A DNA stretch of 64,000 bases from Spongilla lacustris (Eukaryota > Porifera > Demospongiae > Spongillida > Spongillidae): contig OX442433.1 of NCBI GenBank assembly GCA_949361645.1, forward strand, positions 967,718-1,031,717, read 5' to 3'. Shown here piece by piece: positions 47,172-59,103 of the stretch; within the stretch, counting starts at the first letter, position 1, and each line of letters starts with the position of its first letter. The notes beneath the pieces are model-generated. The model saw only the letters and a program-made list of their open reading frames with translations, made no database searches and was not told the DNA's origin. The position numbers and the translations under genes were made by a program.

Positions 47172-49043
47172 TGTGTGTGTATGTGTGTGTATGTGTGTGT
47201 GTGTGTGTGAGTGCTCATTGTGCATATATACCAGGTGTCCACAAATAAAGACAACTCTTTTAAATCACAATAACTCAAGATTAAAGTTAATTAACCATTT
47301 GATTTTTTGAACGTGCATTGACAGTAGTTAGGCAAATTTCTAAGCGGTTAAGTAATTATATCAAAAAACTCTCATAAATCAAAATATTCAATTATCAAAG
47401 TTGTTCAAGATCAATGTTAGAGATAATTGATTTTAATAACCATTACAAAATCTGAATATGCAGTGGAACAGCATTGATGAGTTCAATAGTATATTATTAT
47501 TATTAAAGATCATAATTCCCTTGTAAGTTATTAAAAGGTTGAAGCTGCTAAGGTATAACTAATTTTAATCACCACCGTTAATTAAAGTAGGAAACACCAT
47601 CCTATTTGGTATTGAATTATGTTGTGGTGAGGTATTCAAACTCAAAGTTCATTAAAATTGTAGTGGTCTTTTAGTTATTTTCAAGTTTGATTATTTGTTT
47701 TGAATATTAACTAGTAAAAACGCCATGAAATTTCATACTTTTTCAAAATTCCATCAAATCTCGCAAGTAATTAAAGTTGTCGTACATTATTGCCGGTGTG
47801 GCGGTGTCACATTAATTGAAAGTTATTTGATTTGAACTATTGAAGATAATCGAATTTTAATAATGCGCTTCGTATTTGGCACTATTTGCATGCCTACCCA
47901 TAGATATTAAACTTACTTTAATGTCTATGGCCTACCTTAGTCACTGTACATTCATACGCTCATTTAGAGCGATCATCCCATTTAGGAATTCATTTAAAAG
48001 CGTTGCGTTCATTTGTGGACACCCGGTACAATTATTATAATTATAATCATAAGTTCTTGTGTGCTCGTGCATACCAATTGAATTAAGTGCTCCCTAAAAG
48101 GTTGTTTTTGAACTGGTCCCTCATGCACAACAACAATAAAGCAGTTTTACAAATGCGTCACATATACCTGTGTTACGATGCAAATTGTCTTGGTAACCTG
48201 TAGGGCAAACATAACGGGCGGGCTGCGGTCCGTCTTCCATCTTTTCAGAGGATTGCTGATGTGGTAGTACAGGTTGGCCTTCAGTTCCAGCTCGCTGTTG
48301 CCCAGCTCACTGAAGTCAGCATTTGATTTAAGTTTCCTCAGTTTCAGGCGAGGCCTTTCTAATATTTCTTCATCCTTTTAGTATGTAATGTAATGCCGAA
48401 GAAAGTCATTATACAGTATAGCGACTCTATTATATATAATATGGAAAACCACCCGTCCGCGTATAACGAAAGATAAAGCAACTGTTGGTTTTCTTAGCCT
48501 TAGTATATATGCAGTAGCGGATCGAGAAGGGGGGGGGGGGGGGGGGGGGGGGTTCTACGCAAAAAGCTTTGGCTTCTGGGGCTCCTGGGCGGGAGGGGTG
48601 CTCCCCTCCCGCACCCTCCCCGGGGCGGCCCCGCCTACTACTTCGCCGCACCCCTTGCCACACCCTCGCCGGTGCCCCCCCCCCCCCCCCCCCCCCCCCC
48701 AATTCCTGGATCCGCCACTGATATGTAGGCTATACCCTACGACCCTTAATTATCTCGCCGAACACAACGTTTTTATGCTAAAAACATCTTATTGTATTTC
48801 GCGATGCAGGGCTAACCGTATATGATATGATATGATAACTCTCACCCACACGCCGCATCATCATGCTTAGTACGCCTATCGGGCCTCACCAGGGGTTAAT
48901 TTAATACACGTATCTCTGGTCTCGCCATCGTGCACGTATATTGTCTTAACCTGCTTATTTCGATCAGTTAGCTTCATCTTGATTTCTGTCTCACGAAAGG
49001 AGTCTTCTATCAAATCATAGCGAGTCTGGTGCTCCGAATCCAT
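44766..49043 (-). CDS. mcoln: TRPML (mucolipin) channel, gene A
   Basis: A cation channel of the mucolipin family, expected in endolysosomal membranes. Exons on the minus strand: 49043-48890, 48358-48168, about 47070-46944, 46883-46730, 46654-46590, 46368-46281, about 46146-46025, about 45968-45865, about 45802-45648, about 45599-45487, 45434-45312, 45255-45046 and 44870-44766. The N-terminus has ANLYYHISNPLKRWK, the amphipathic segment before helix S1. The luminal domain is spread over short exons. S2-S4 include SDLLTITGTIMRIKL and RFVSYFQQFN. S5 is FLAFMVCGWLVLGPFHYK. The pore loop reads MMHGDDLFPTY where mammalian TRPMLs have NGDD. S6 is FIYAMLNLMISLIIGSYEE. The tail is short and ends VTAVTK. 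All phases that I could check agree. A 796-bp TA-flanked MITE and a GT array lie in intron 2. Confidence 0.88.
47132..47210. repeat. GT microsatellite in TRPML A intron
   Basis: A (GT)n run with a few AT interruptions. The antisense reading gives a TH-repeat frame that is not a gene. Confidence 0.95.
47231..48026. mobile_element. 796-bp TA-flanked MITE
   Basis: The ends CCAGGTGTCCACAAAT and ATTTGTGGACACCCGG are inverted repeats flanked on both sides by TA (47,229-47,230 and 48,027-48,028), as for Tc1/mariner or pogo relatives. The interior is AT-rich without an open frame. It sits wholly inside intron 2 of TRPML gene A. Confidence 0.83.
48512..48722. mobile_element. Short hAT-like element with both ends
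   Basis: CAGTAGCGGATCGAGAAGG at the left and CCTGGATCCGCCACTG at the right are inverted. Both run into poly-G/poly-C, with GC-rich sequence between. It lies in intron 1 of TRPML gene A. A target duplication is not clear: left flank TATATG, right flank ATATG. Confidence 0.6.
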
Positions 49044-49624
49044 TTGTCGTAATCAACAATCCAATGAACAGTCCTTAACGCCGTATATGCGTTCCTTATA
49101 ATTTGCTTTTTATTGTGTGGAATTTAATTTTGTAGTGTTGACTGGTTTTGGCCTGCTCTGTGGGTACGGTCGATATCGTATTTCGTAGTGGGCGGCCATG
49201 GTCTGGTTATTCTTTTAAAAACAAAATGACGTAGCGCTCGAGCCGGGGGCATCGTCATCGGAATCTGACCCAGCCGCTAACGCATTTTGGATATTTAGAA
49301 GGCTAATCAGTATATGTACAGGAAAGGTAATAAGTGTTCTTGCATCGATCGACGAGATGCTTATTGAAAGCAACAGTGGCATCAGTCTTTCCAGTTGCAA
49401 AATCCTATAGCCTGTAGTGATCTGAGACACAATAAGGTTTATCATTCCGTGTTGTTTTTCTCTCCGTTGCACGGTCGTCACGTCGCAATGTTTATATTGC
49501 AACGCGTCCATGAAATGGAGCATCCGATGGGAACTCACGCACGTGACCAAAATCAATGAATATTAAATTTGGTTGGCATATTTGTCCGTGCCCAAATGGT
49601 TGTTAGTAAGTTGCCAGGGGCGGA

Positions 49625-49663
<39 letters not shown>

Positions 49664-51198
49664 CCAGGGGGTCCGGACCCCCCCTTTCCTATATGAAGAA
49701 TGACGTAATGCATAAGAATGACGTAATGCATACTGTAATCTATGCAGCGTTCTGCATGTTACCATCCTTTGCAGGCTTGCACATTGTTCTAGCCAAGCGG
49801 GATCTAGATCGATCTAACTAAATCCTCCCCTATTAACGAAATTTAATTTTGCATGTGTGGTTAATTAGAATTTAATCGCGCGATCAATCGTATGGTGCGT
49901 GTGAGCAGTAATTGAGGTAAGCGATCAAAAGACGTGAATGGGATGGATCTTAGATTCTTTTCCTAGGTTATTACCGTAGCTATAGAGCTAAACAAACTAA
50001 AAGTACTAATACTATAGTAAAACATACGCGAGTCGTTTATAGACCGACATGTAGCTGGTGCATGGCCACGTGCACGCTTCGAATTCGGGCACAAATTCAT
50101 AAAAGCTTTACGTCACGAAGTAGCAGTAGGAACCATAGCATTGTGAAAAATGAAGAGTTTTCTCGTTGCTATCCATGCAAGTGCAGGCTCTAGTAATCCG
50201 GATATCGCATGATGTTTGTATTGGATATCACTATGAATTTCATGCTAAATAAACGCAAAAGCAAAAAGCGGCAGGGGCTTCGCCCCAGACCCCCACTGGG
50301 GGAGCTATCAGCGCTCCCCCAGACCCCCTTGCTGTCACGGGAGGGGGCACGCCCCCTCCCGTACCCTCCCCCAGTTGTGAATATATTTATTGGACCCCCC
50401 CCTATCCCAAAACCCTGGATCCGCCCCTGAGTTGCTGTCCGATTGGTTGTAAAAGTCGCCATGGTGAACGTTCTAGCCTTGGATTTATCGTTTTCCATGT
50501 AAGGATCATCCCTGCAGACTGAAATGGATAAAAGGTAGAACTGGTTGGCCGTAGCCAGACCATCGCGTATGGTCGGGCTACGCCCAACTCCTGGATGCTC
50601 ATACATTGTAGTACACTCGCGAATCTGTGGTGACCATATTTTGTATCTGGTATGTATGTGTCATTCCCATGTGGGATCGAGCGCTTCAGTTTCACTGTGT
50701 CCGTTTAGGCTCAGGAAAACCTGTTAGTCCTCTACTAGTAAACATTAGTCGTGTCCCAGGGGCGGCGGAGGGTGTCCATATTTGGGGGGGCAGTGGTCAA
50801 AAAAGGTAATCATATTCATACCATACATCGCGACCCTCCCTCCGCCCCCACCGAAAATAAATGATCCGTGTTTCACGGACCATTTTAATCGGTGGGAAAT
50901 GTCCCGAATTCGCTGCACGATGATTTAATTCCTTGGCTACATCCTCCAGATTAATGCATTCTGCCAGCTCTTTATGAAGCAGTTATTAAATCGTCTTTCT
51001 GTCATGGAGGCAGCAGCATGGAGGATCTAAAATAGGTGAACAGTTGTCTCATCGTCAAAATTGTGTCTACTTGGTCGTTGTCAACTCTCTCTTGTAGTTT
51101 TCAAGGGTACTGCCTCGACAACTCCCAGAGTTACTCTCTTCGAATTCGTTTCCCCAATTCAAAACCGCACTTTGTAACGGCGGTACCTTAATCACCCG

Positions 51199-51250
51199 TG
51201 AAGCCTGAGCTGTGTTGGAGCGTTAACGCTCCAACACAGCTCAGGCTTCA
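51199..51250. repeat. Perfect 52-bp palindrome
   Basis: The arms are TGAAGCCTGAGCTGTGTTGG plus AGCGTT and the exact complement, centred on GTTAAC with no spacer. No gene overlaps it. Confidence 0.97.
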
Positions 51251-51340
51251 GTATAGTTCTTCCGAACGGACCATGATCCATGCCATAGAACTTGCCTCCA
51301 CACCGATAAATAAGTCATTCACAATATCTATGGTTAAATA

Positions 51341-51452
51341 GTCTCGCAAGCCCGTTATTGACGTTGACGATCGATTACAATGGACTGGGGACCATGGGAA
51401 GTTGTATCCCGGTCCCCGTCCTTTGTATCGATCGAGGTCTGGCTTGCGAGAC
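51341..51452. mobile_element. 112-bp TA-flanked hairpin MITE
   Basis: GTCTCGCAAGCC and GGCTTGCGAGAC form the ends. TA flanks both sides, and imperfect inner arms (GATCGATTACAATGGAC and complement) complete the hairpin. Confidence 0.8.
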
Positions 51453-51802
51453 TAAGTAACCCTATTTAAACTCACAGTCACTGACAGTGCAGCAATCTCG
51501 AAGAACACGCGCTCGCAATAAGAACCTAATGGTAGCGCAAGGGGGGGCTGAGCCCCCCCACCTCGATATTTGGGGGGGCAATAGCCCCCCCCCCCCCCCC
51601 CCCCCCAGCCCCCCTGCTCCGCCGCGCCTGTGTCCCCAGAACCAGCAATGACGTAGACTTCGTCCCGACTGTTACAGTGTGTTCTCGTTTAGGGACAAAA
51701 CGCTTACCCAGCCATGCATGTGCAGTGACAAGAAAAAAAACTAGAACCGTCTGGCTTAGCTATCATCCAAGCTCCACGTCATCGTGCATCATCAGGTGAG
51801 CA

Positions 51803-51930
51803 ATGGCTAGTGATTTGATCCCTAGACCACTAGAAGGACGCCTTGTCCGAATGCCATTACGTAGACAGCAGACTCGAAGAAATTGTAGGCTTCGAGCTGC
51901 TTCCATGAAAGCAGCTGCTCCTGCTCCTGG
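51803..51930 (+). CDS. Candidate isolated first exon
   Basis: An ATG in the context GCAATGG opens 42 codons (MASDLIPRPLEGRLVRMPL, then arginine- and alanine-rich) and ends at the donor TGG/GTATAC. No downstream partner exon was found before the minus-strand TRPML gene, so it may be a chance frame or a remnant. Confidence 0.22.
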
Positions 51931-52281
51931 GTATACGTACTATTATATGCTCCTATAATAATAATACATGTACATGTATTCGGCAAACAATGAATTTCGT
52001 TTATTTCCCTTGAATTGGATTATTTTTTTATGGTATTCCTCCAGTACTTGTGCATAGTATTGTAGGAATACCGTATATCCCATTTAACGTCACTACCGGG
52101 TACCAGACTAACTCTTTCCGTGGCCACAAGTAGACCAACAGGTTCCAACTTCTGCTTGTAACACTTTGGCAACCAAATTTTAGTACGCCGCCCATTAACA
52201 TATGTACACACTTGCCAACCAAAACATGAGAATCACGTGATCCGCTGGACCTACACATGTATGTTATAATGTCGACCGACA

Positions 52282-52554
52282 AAGTCATTAAATCACGCGA
52301 TGAAAGCTCTATTATGATGATACGCCTCGGACTGAACACGAACAAATGAGGATTACATGCATGTCGGAGTGTCCGATCGCTTCTGTAAACCGCCGACATG
52401 AAATCATTCAAAACGGCGCGTGATAAGTCTTATTCCTAAATGATTCGACACTTTTTTTTAATTCGCTGTATCGATCATAAATCCTCATTTGTTCGTGTTC
52501 AGTCCGAGGCGTATCATCATAATAGAGCTTTTTCATCGCGTGATTTAATGACTT
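52282..52554. mobile_element. Foldback element with near-identical 73-75-bp arms
   Basis: The left arm (52,282-52,354) and right arm (52,480-52,554) share AAGTCATTAAATCACGCGAT and CGCCTCGGACTGAACACGAA and differ mainly by a 2-nt indel. The loop is about 125 bp and has no frame. Confidence 0.9.
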
Positions 52555-52939
52555 CATATTATTGAATCAAAATTTAATGTTATCCGCCCTCCCAACACTG
52601 CATATGAATTCGTTCCCATAGAAAAGCTCTATACATGTATGTGGCCTCAAATTCTGTTAGAATGAGCATCAGATGTATTAGAAGTTTAGCTGTTATGTAA
52701 TATTGCGATTGTGCATAGAATCATACTTACATGTAAATCAAAATTACCAATTTTCACAAAACTAGCTCATTCTTTTTAATTTACATACAGTTCTGTAGAC
52801 AGCAATATTTAAAGTGTAGCGTTCTTATCACTGGGCGATCCAGGCCTGCATGCAGGTCTATTCATGATGACATCTGGGTCAACGTACCTGATGGATACAT
52901 TAAATTAAAACCATCCTAAATAGTCATGTGAAGTATTGC

Positions 52940-55900
52940 TTACTTTCTGCTCAAACCTAGGTCTCTCAGAGACATAGCTCCCTCAGTGAGATGATCTGAA
53001 TAGATGAATTTTGCCACTTCATTTATTTGTGTATCATCAACCGCCTGCAAATGAAACTTATGTAAATGTGACCCTTGCCGTATTCTGCATGCTTGCATGC
53101 ATAGGATCATATGTAATCCCCTTACATGCCTGCATAATCTCCTTACATGGAAATGTTATCCCCTTACATGCCAGTGTAGTCCCCTTACATGCCAGTGTAG
53201 TCCCCTTACATGCCAGTGTAGTTCCCTTACATGCCAGTGTAATCTCCTTACATGCCAGTGTAGTCCCCTTACATGCCAGTGTAGTCCCCTTACATGCCAG
53301 TGTAGTCCCCTTACATGCCAGTGTAGTCCCCTTAAATGCCAGTGTAGTCCCCTTACATGCCAGTGTAGTCCCATTAAATGCCAGTGTAATCTCCTTACAT
53401 GCTAGAGTAATTGCCAGTGTAAACAATTTCACGCACAATATCCTGCATGGTCCAGGTTCAACATTCAGCAGGTATGCGACAACTCAAATTCATATTTGCA
53501 TTAGGAAATGCTTTGATCCCCATATTTCCTAGCTCCCCACTCCTGGATCTGCTACAGTTGTATAATTTTGGTTGATTAACAATTTAAAAAAGTTTAAGTG
53601 TGCCATGACATGGAAAGTGTAGTACAAAGATGTGTGCATTCACAATGAGGTACTATTTCAACATCACACTAACCTGAGACTCCTCGTGAGCCTCTACAAT
53701 CAGTGATATGAAGAGGTTCAGTATAGTGTAGATGAACAGTGTCATGAAGATGACAAAGAAGGCCTGGCCAAACAGGTAGATGAGAGCATTATCAGAAAGA
53801 TCTATGCCAAAGCCTGTGAAAGTGTTGTACAAGTCATCTCCATTCAGCATGGTGAACAATGCGTTGAACGACTTGGTAAGGGTTGTAAACTACAAGGAGG
53901 AAATAGTTACAACATGGTGGGTGGGGAGGGGGAGGGTACATCAATGAGCACTTCAGACCACACCCTCTCATACAAATACTTTTGCAGTTTTATAAATTCC
54001 ACAAATTTATTAATAACATTTATTAAAAACATTTATTGGTCTGACTCACTTTCAGGTGAAAAGGGCTTAGCACCACCCACCCACACACCATGAAGCCCAG
54101 GAAGAGTATGGTGACAAAGACGATGTACTTGAGCAGCTGAGGGATTGCCCTGTCAAGGGCCCTAGACAGGACCTGTAGGACACTTGATGTAAATGAACAT
54201 TGTGTGGAGTTATATGGGTGGATGTGTATGTGTGTGTGTGTGTACATGTGTGTATGTATGCATGGTGGAAATGTATGTTTTCACATTAAATTGCCGGAAG
54301 TAGCTGACATAGCGTAATATCACTGTTGCATGAAGAACAATACTTATACCCAGAATTATCCTCACTAGGTCACCATCATATGGAAGAGCCTGGGTACCAG
54401 GGGGGTTGTGGGAGGAGGGGCAGGCTAAACACAGCTCCACAATAAGTAACACAAGACTCACATATTTGCAATCAAAGTTCAAATCAAGTGCAAAGTTCAA
54501 GGCTGTAGCCGTAAAGGTGCAAAGGTCACTCAAGATAGTAACCAAGTGCCAGTATGGATACAGTGAAGTCTGATCTCTCCAGCTCAATTGAATGTGAAGG
54601 TGATTATGGTAAAACTGTTTCATAGCCTATGGAGAAATACATGGATATTTCACTCTAAAATAGCACATGTCCAGTCACACACACCACAACCAACACACAG
54701 GCAACATGTGTACTGGCGTACCATAGCCAACACATAAGCTGTTTGAAGTGTGGCCAGAGTGAGGGCAAATGAGGCAGAGGATACCAGGATCATTATAACA
54801 TCAAGTAGTACAGTAAGGCCAACAGCAGCTTTGAGATCTTCTGCATACATGTAGGAAGATTAAGGGATGGGGAGGAGAGAGGAAGAAGAAGATTTGGATG
54901 GGACGAGAGAGGGGTTTTGGTGGGAGGGGAGAGATTTTTGGGAGGGATGAGGGGATCGTATGAGATAGTACGCATTTTGCAGCATTCATAGAGCTAAACA
55001 CATGCCATCTCCCACAAATGAACATTGAATGGGAGCTGTATACACATGTAAGCATAAATCAAGTGTATACGAAATAAGTGCACAAAATCCTCTTTTATAG
55101 AGAAAATTCTCAAGCCATTCTCAGCTGGCCTTGTGACTGAGGTACATTGATAATATAGTTTTTTTCAATGAACTAACAATTCTGAAATTAGATTACATTG
55201 CTGCAAGTGTATATGAAATATTAATATCAATAATTTTTTGCACGCGAGTTTATATAAACAGCATGATTGTACTGAGATTAAATACAAAGAACAAAGGTGA
55301 ACGATCAATCTCCCTATCAAAGGTATACTCCCAAGGTAATTGTGGCACCCAATCAAGATTAAATACCTTTTGAGTGGTTCTGAACTGTTATATTTCTGCA
55401 CATAACACAGTCAGACTTTGTGGACAAGGAGTATGTCCCCATTCCACTGCCGATAGCAACAAAGGAGAGCTACACAAGAAATCTTTTATGCCTAATACAT
55501 TCACACTCAGTACCTCATACCTTGACATTAACTAAATAGCACTGCACCAGTCCTAGGGCGGGGCTTATTATCCGAATATAATTTGCACCAAATAGTATGT
55601 CCATTGACAACAACCTGTATTTACAAACAAGGAATCATTCATCGCAGTTGCAGTATCCATCATCCTAATCACATACCTGTCAAAGCACGTGTAGCCACAC
55701 AAGTCAAGAAACTGTTGTGTAATTGTCCGTCCCCCTTTAGGTGGTAACAGATTGAAGGTATCTACAAAGGATCGGGAGGTAATGTTGTGCATATGCATGA
55801 TTTCACAGAGAGACAAAGAAAAAGTGTACTTTGGACAAGGGTTGCATTTAGTGTGTATGTATTCTCAGTTATGTTAAGCTCTGCTTTGGCGTAGAGTACA

Positions 55901-56933
55901 GCAACAACTTGTATTGGTATCACCGAGCCATTACTGGATAGTGCAGGGTCATATCCAATAGCAGGAAACGGACGAGTGTAGAACTATACAGATGAAGATA
56001 AGGGATGGAAGAGAGAGAGGGAGGATGGAGAGGAGTGCGAAGCGAGGAGGGAGGTAGCGAGGGATGAATTAAGGAAAGGTTGGGAGGAGCAGGTAGGGAG
56101 AAGGGAGAATATTAAGGTGCATCATATGAGAGGTAGATAGCAAGGGAGATCTTGGTTACATAACATACATTATTGCCAGCAAACTCTAGTGTGTCCAGTG
56201 TGCCTTGCATTGAATACGTGTTATAAACCTCACTAGGGCGAACAATTCCTTGTGGTGTTGGCATCGATTGTGAGATGAGTAGCTTGGAAAAGACACTGTG
56301 TGTTTGAGAGGCGAACGACGATTGCTTGCCAGCAGGAGAACCGACGAACAAAGCTATCTGAAGGGGTCAAAAAGTGCATGTATGATGAAGGTCTGTGAGC
56401 TAGAAGGGGAGGGGGGTTATCTATCTGTGAGTTGAGTACTAGAGTACTGTACATACGTTACATGTAAGTAAATGGGGAGATATCTACCGACAACCACGGC
56501 CGGTATATATACGCATGCAGACCTGTGCAGCGATGCAGAATGTCTTAGTGAGCTGCAGAAGGAACTTCCAAGTCACATAGCGATACTTCTTCCACCTGTT
56601 CAGCGGATCACTGATGTGGAAATACATCTTGATTCTCAGCTCTGTCTCTTCCCTGCCCAGTTGCTCGATGGTGCTTGACCTCAAGTGAAGTTCGTTAACC
56701 TTGCGCCGAGCGTCTTCGGGCGACAGCTTTCCTTCATTGTGGTGGCCAACGCCGGTTCCATTCCGGCCACTTTCCTCGTTTACCGCGTTGCTGGTCAGGG
56801 TGGGCCTGTAAAGCGGTGCGCTGTAGTCACGGGCGTGAGTTTTATACTGTGCGTCGATTGTCCCTCCACAACATTGTGCAGCAGTATACGTAGTAAGGTC
56901 CTGCGATGTGCAGTGTTTGTCTGGCTTATCCAT
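52940..56933 (-). CDS. mcoln: TRPML (mucolipin) channel, gene B
   Basis: A second mucolipin-type channel with twelve exons: 56933-56523, 56357-56169, 55983 to about 55840, 55761-55677, 55614-55521, 55469-55367, 54840-54722, 54626-54462, 54389-54285, 54172-54050, 53889-53674 and 53044-52940. The true start is the ATG at 56,933. Exon 1 ends with the helix MYFHISDPLNRWKKY and its following segment. Later exons give S1 (LLDVIMILVSSASFALTLA), S2, S4 (ILRYVSYFRQFN) and S5 (LFLGFMVCGWVVLSPFHLK). The pore loop is MLNGDDLYNTF with the family NGDD motif, followed by S6. The S5 exon (123 nt) and last exon (105 nt) match gene A exactly in length, and the stop is TAA. The last intron contains a 21-bp minisatellite. 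The end of exon 3 is uncertain. Confidence 0.86.
53105..53425. repeat. 21-bp minisatellite array 1, inside TRPML B intron
   Basis: About 14 copies of a 21-bp unit with core CAGTGTAGTCCCCTTACAT lie between exons 11 and 12 of TRPML gene B. The unit has no stop in most frames, which creates long spurious repetitive frames on both strands. Confidence 0.96.
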
Positions 56934-58100
56934 TTGATCCACGTGCCCTAATTTGTCTGAAATGGGTAGATGAGAACAACCTTTCTCATAATAATGTGTC
57001 CTATCGAATCAGCCGGTTCGAGCAAGGATTGCTAATTATTTTAATTTACGAATTCGGTGGTGCATGTACTTGTTATTGTATATCCTCGTTTCACACTGAA
57101 AGACACACGAGAGAATGCAGTATCTATGTGCTTAGAGACGACAAAAGGTCGTTTCGCGGTGACAAGGAGACGTCAAGACACAAGGAGATGTCTTTGTAAG
57201 AAAATTTATATTTTTAAAAATAATCATGTATCCAATTCTCGTCAAATGACAAATCCTCGTGCACGAAACATCCTACCATATAGTTTTTACGATTTAAATG
57301 GTATCTTTTCGATGATCATATAACATTAACAACCAGATATGCGCTTTGAATGAGTTTAGTCGCCCTGAACCACGTGCACCTAAACGCGCAGTTGTTAGCA
57401 TTTCAGATATGGAAAGCCGCCCCACTTCGGCGTACCTTGATCACTTTTTGAAATAAGCTCTCGCTCTTGTATCGGTTTGTTTAGTTATCTAACGGAAGTA
57501 CGAAAATAACGGTTAAAACAGGTGTGGATTGCTATGACTGCCTTCAGGTAAATAACATATAAGCTTACCTTAGTTGAAAGAAGCGCTGGTAAACAACTGG
57601 AATGCGAAGTAAGTAAGAACCTACCGTACGACCTTTCCTTCCTGTTAAGCTGGGAACGAGGATGGTGACAAATTTACATTCCAATCATGTAATATCAACA
57701 ATCTAAATTTGTGACATCGGCACTTCTTGTCCCCAGACCGATATGACGTAAGTATAATGTGTCTGGGGATGATACTAAGGTCCGCACGTGCATTAGGAAG
57801 TCGGGAATAAAAATTGCACTATCTATGCATTGTGGTAGGAAGGTTATTAGTCTAAATCAGCTTTGGTTGTTTTCTTGTACCAATCAACTGCAGAACATTA
57901 AGGAACATTACACAATACACCATGTAATTATAATGAAGTGCAGTGCATTAAGTCCAGTTAAATGATATCCTTAAAACAATCTAAGCGGTAAAGCTATTGA
58001 GTTTAGCAAAATACTTGGTCTCAAATGGATCGTGCATGATGTAATGAGTTACCATTGAAGGTTGACCATCCCACCCCAATTACACTCAACCTCATCTTGT
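56934..58100. other. Upstream region of TRPML B, no gene
   Basis: About 1.2 kb lies between the TRPML B start and the large minisatellite. A short inverted pair, TCCCCAGAC/GTCTGGGGA (57,730-57,772), is the only structure seen. The TRPML B promoter is expected here, but I recognise no specific element. Confidence 0.45.
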
Positions 58101-58107
58101 GCCCAAT

Positions 58108-59022
58108 GTAATAATCTTACATGCCAGTGTAGTTCCCTTACATGCCAGTGTAGTCCCCTTACATGCCAGTGTAGTCCCATTAAATGCCAGTGTAATCTCC
58201 TTACATGCCAGTGTAATCCCCTTACATGCCAGTGTAGTCCCCTTACATGCCAGTGTAGTCCCCTTACATGCCAGTGTAGTCCCCTTACATGCCAGTGTAG
58301 TCCCATTACATGCCAGTGTAGTCCCCTTACATGCCAGTGTAGTCCCCTTACATGCCAGTGTATCCCCTTACATGCCAGTGTAGTCCCCTTACATGTCAGT
58401 GTAGTCCCATTAAATGCCAGTGTATCCACTTACATGCCAGTGTAGTCCCCTTACATGCCAGTGTAGTCCCCTTACATGCCAGTGTAGTCCCCTTACATGT
58501 CAGTGTAGTCCCATTAAATGCCAGTGTATCCACTTACATGCCAGTGTAGTCCCCTTACATGCCAGTGTAGTCCCCTTACATGCCAGTGTAGTCCCCTTAC
58601 ATGCCAGTGTAATCCCCTTATATGCCAGTGTTATCCCCTTACATGCCAGTGTAGTCCCCTTACATGCCAGTGTAGTCCCCTTACATGCCAGTGTAATCCC
58701 CTTACATGCCAGTGTAGTCCCCTTACATGCCAGTGTAGTCCCCTTACATGCCAGTGTAATCCCCTTAAATGCCAGTGTATCCACTTACATGCCAGTGTAG
58801 TCCCCTTACATGCCAGTGTAATCCCCTTACATGCCAGTGTAATCTCCTTACATGCCAGTGTAATCTCCTTACATGCCAGTGTAGTCCCCTTACATGCCAG
58901 TGTAGTCCCCTTACATGCCAGTGTAGTCCCCTTACATGCCAGTGTAGTCCCCTTACATGCAAGTGTAATCTCCTTACATGCCAGCATAATCTCAACGTAA
59001 TCCCCATACATGCCAGTGTAAA
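58108..59022. repeat. 21-bp minisatellite array 2 with higher-order structure
   Basis: About 43 copies of the same unit as array 1. Variant 20-bp units with GTATCC appear at intervals. The block containing ATTAAATGCCAGTGTATCC recurs with a 104-bp spacing (four 21-bp and one 20-bp units), so part of the array grew by multi-unit steps. The right flank (CCAGTGTAAAAAATTGTACA) resembles the right flank of array 1, so both may derive from one locus. Confidence 0.95.
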
Positions 59023-59103
59023 AAATTGTACACACAAGAATTCATTTTAAAACGTAAGTCAGCTGGTCCCACCGGCGGGAGCCAGCACAGCATCATGTGG
59101 AGA

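Larger units (their letters stand above)
49044..51802. other. Repeat-rich intergenic region
   Basis: No convincing gene. hAT-like termini lie at 49,616 (CAGGGGCGGATTTAGG plus 32 G), 50,409-50,430 (CCTGGATCCGCCCCTG), 50,757 (CAGGGGCGGCGG) and 51,541-51,632 (G/C-rich with poly-C). The sequence 50,270-50,400 is a GC-rich tandem of short inverted segments. A minus-strand frame at 49,215-49,556 (with ISLLNIQNALAAG) is open but unrecognised. Confidence 0.6.

Noticed and set aside
49215..49556. Minus-strand 113-codon frame upstream of TRPML A
   Set aside because: No homology recognised, no duplicate copy and no convincing partner exon; probably chance.
53011..53532. Long repetitive open frames of 100-173 codons on both strands over the minisatellites
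   Set aside because: The 21-bp unit is divisible by three and lacks stops, so frames are automatic. Arrays vary in unit length (20/21) and one lies in a TRPML intron.
58108..59022. CRISPR-like regular repeats
   Set aside because: Units are directly adjacent with no unique spacers, in an animal genome; this is a minisatellite.
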